Shown: piece by piece, positions 63,995-64,000 of the stretch | Layout of the letters: the number at the start of each line of letters is the position of its first letter | Numbering within the stretch: the stretch's first letter is position 1 | Source: Chloroflexi bacterium HGW-Chloroflexi-2 | Lineage (GTDB): Bacteria; Chloroflexota; Anaerolineae; Anaerolineales; Anaerolineaceae | Direction of reading: 5' to 3' | NCBI GenBank assembly: GCA_002840735.1 | Contig: PHBY01000006.1 | Span: forward strand, 1-64,000 | DNA: 64,000 nt | Translations under genes and position numbers: made by a program | The notes under the pieces: model-generated | Told to the model about the DNA's origin: nothing | Database searches by the model: none | The model's input: the letters and a program-made list of their open reading frames with translations, nothing else

Positions 63995-64000
63995 ATGACT
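63995..64000 (+). CDS. Start of a gene cut by the window edge
   Basis: ATGACT follows TAAGGAG (63979-63985) at nine bases, a good ribosome-binding site. Only two codons are inside the window, so the product is unknown. Confidence 0.4.

Overview
The window looks like a chromosomal segment of a low-GC, anaerobic member of the Chloroflexota, probably class Anaerolineae. This is inferred, not proven. The grounds are the cdaA-cdaR and dnaX-ybaB-recR housekeeping blocks, tungsten-type aldehyde:ferredoxin oxidoreductases, Thr/Pro-linker lipoproteins, a secreted protein ending in an FLPIV-type tail, and ABC sugar importers without their own ATPase. Genes lie on both strands. There is no rRNA and no CRISPR array.

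Layout. 1-3.1 kb is a decayed accessory patch: a phosphoesterase tail, an AAA ATPase fused to a nuclease-like domain, an integrase fragment and a tRNA-Met remnant that has lost its anticodon arm. 3.2-9.3 kb is an operon joining an aldehyde:ferredoxin oxidoreductase, a three-subunit molybdenum hydroxylase and a MoaD-like sulfur carrier. 9.4-14.3 kb (minus strand) holds coaE (with an extra C-terminal domain), cdaA, cdaR, der and a small membrane protein. 14.4-17.6 kb has a papain-fold protein lacking its catalytic Cys, a YitT protein and a YhhN protein. 18.3-23.1 kb is a complete liv-type branched-chain amino-acid ABC operon, followed by era. 24.6-37.7 kb is mostly housekeeping: HerA-like ATPase, recR, ybaB, dnaX, yacP-like, tRNA-Arg, hsp20, birA and gyrA. 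Three copies of a ~90-bp palindromic repeat are scattered through its intergenic spaces.

37.9-44.2 kb is an accessory island. A small integrative element sits in the 3' end of tRNA-Val, with tyrosine integrase, DUF2971 protein, truncated lysozyme-like remnant and a 15-bp att duplication. Beyond it lie a tandem-repeat exported protein, a frameshifted DUF2188 gene, a two-gene PIN toxin-like module with an unrecognised partner, a methylase stub and a HigA-type antitoxin.

44.5-63.1 kb is a carbohydrate region. The plus-strand arm is a LacI regulator, a sugar-binding lipoprotein, two permeases and a GH31 glycosidase. It converges on a minus-strand operon of eight genes: ROK repressor, FucI/AraA-fold isomerase, split transketolase (two genes), RpiB/LacAB-type isomerase, second GH31, second aldehyde:ferredoxin oxidoreductase and a TauE/SafE exporter. 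A GH130 gene diverges from it. No sugar kinase or aldolase is present. The set resembles a kinase-free transketolase route like that described for sulfoquinovose (sulfo-TK), with an AOR where an aldehyde dehydrogenase or reductase would be expected. The GH31 enzymes lack the known sulfoquinovosidase sulfonate-binding motif, so the substrate is open. This operon is the most interesting candidate system in the window.
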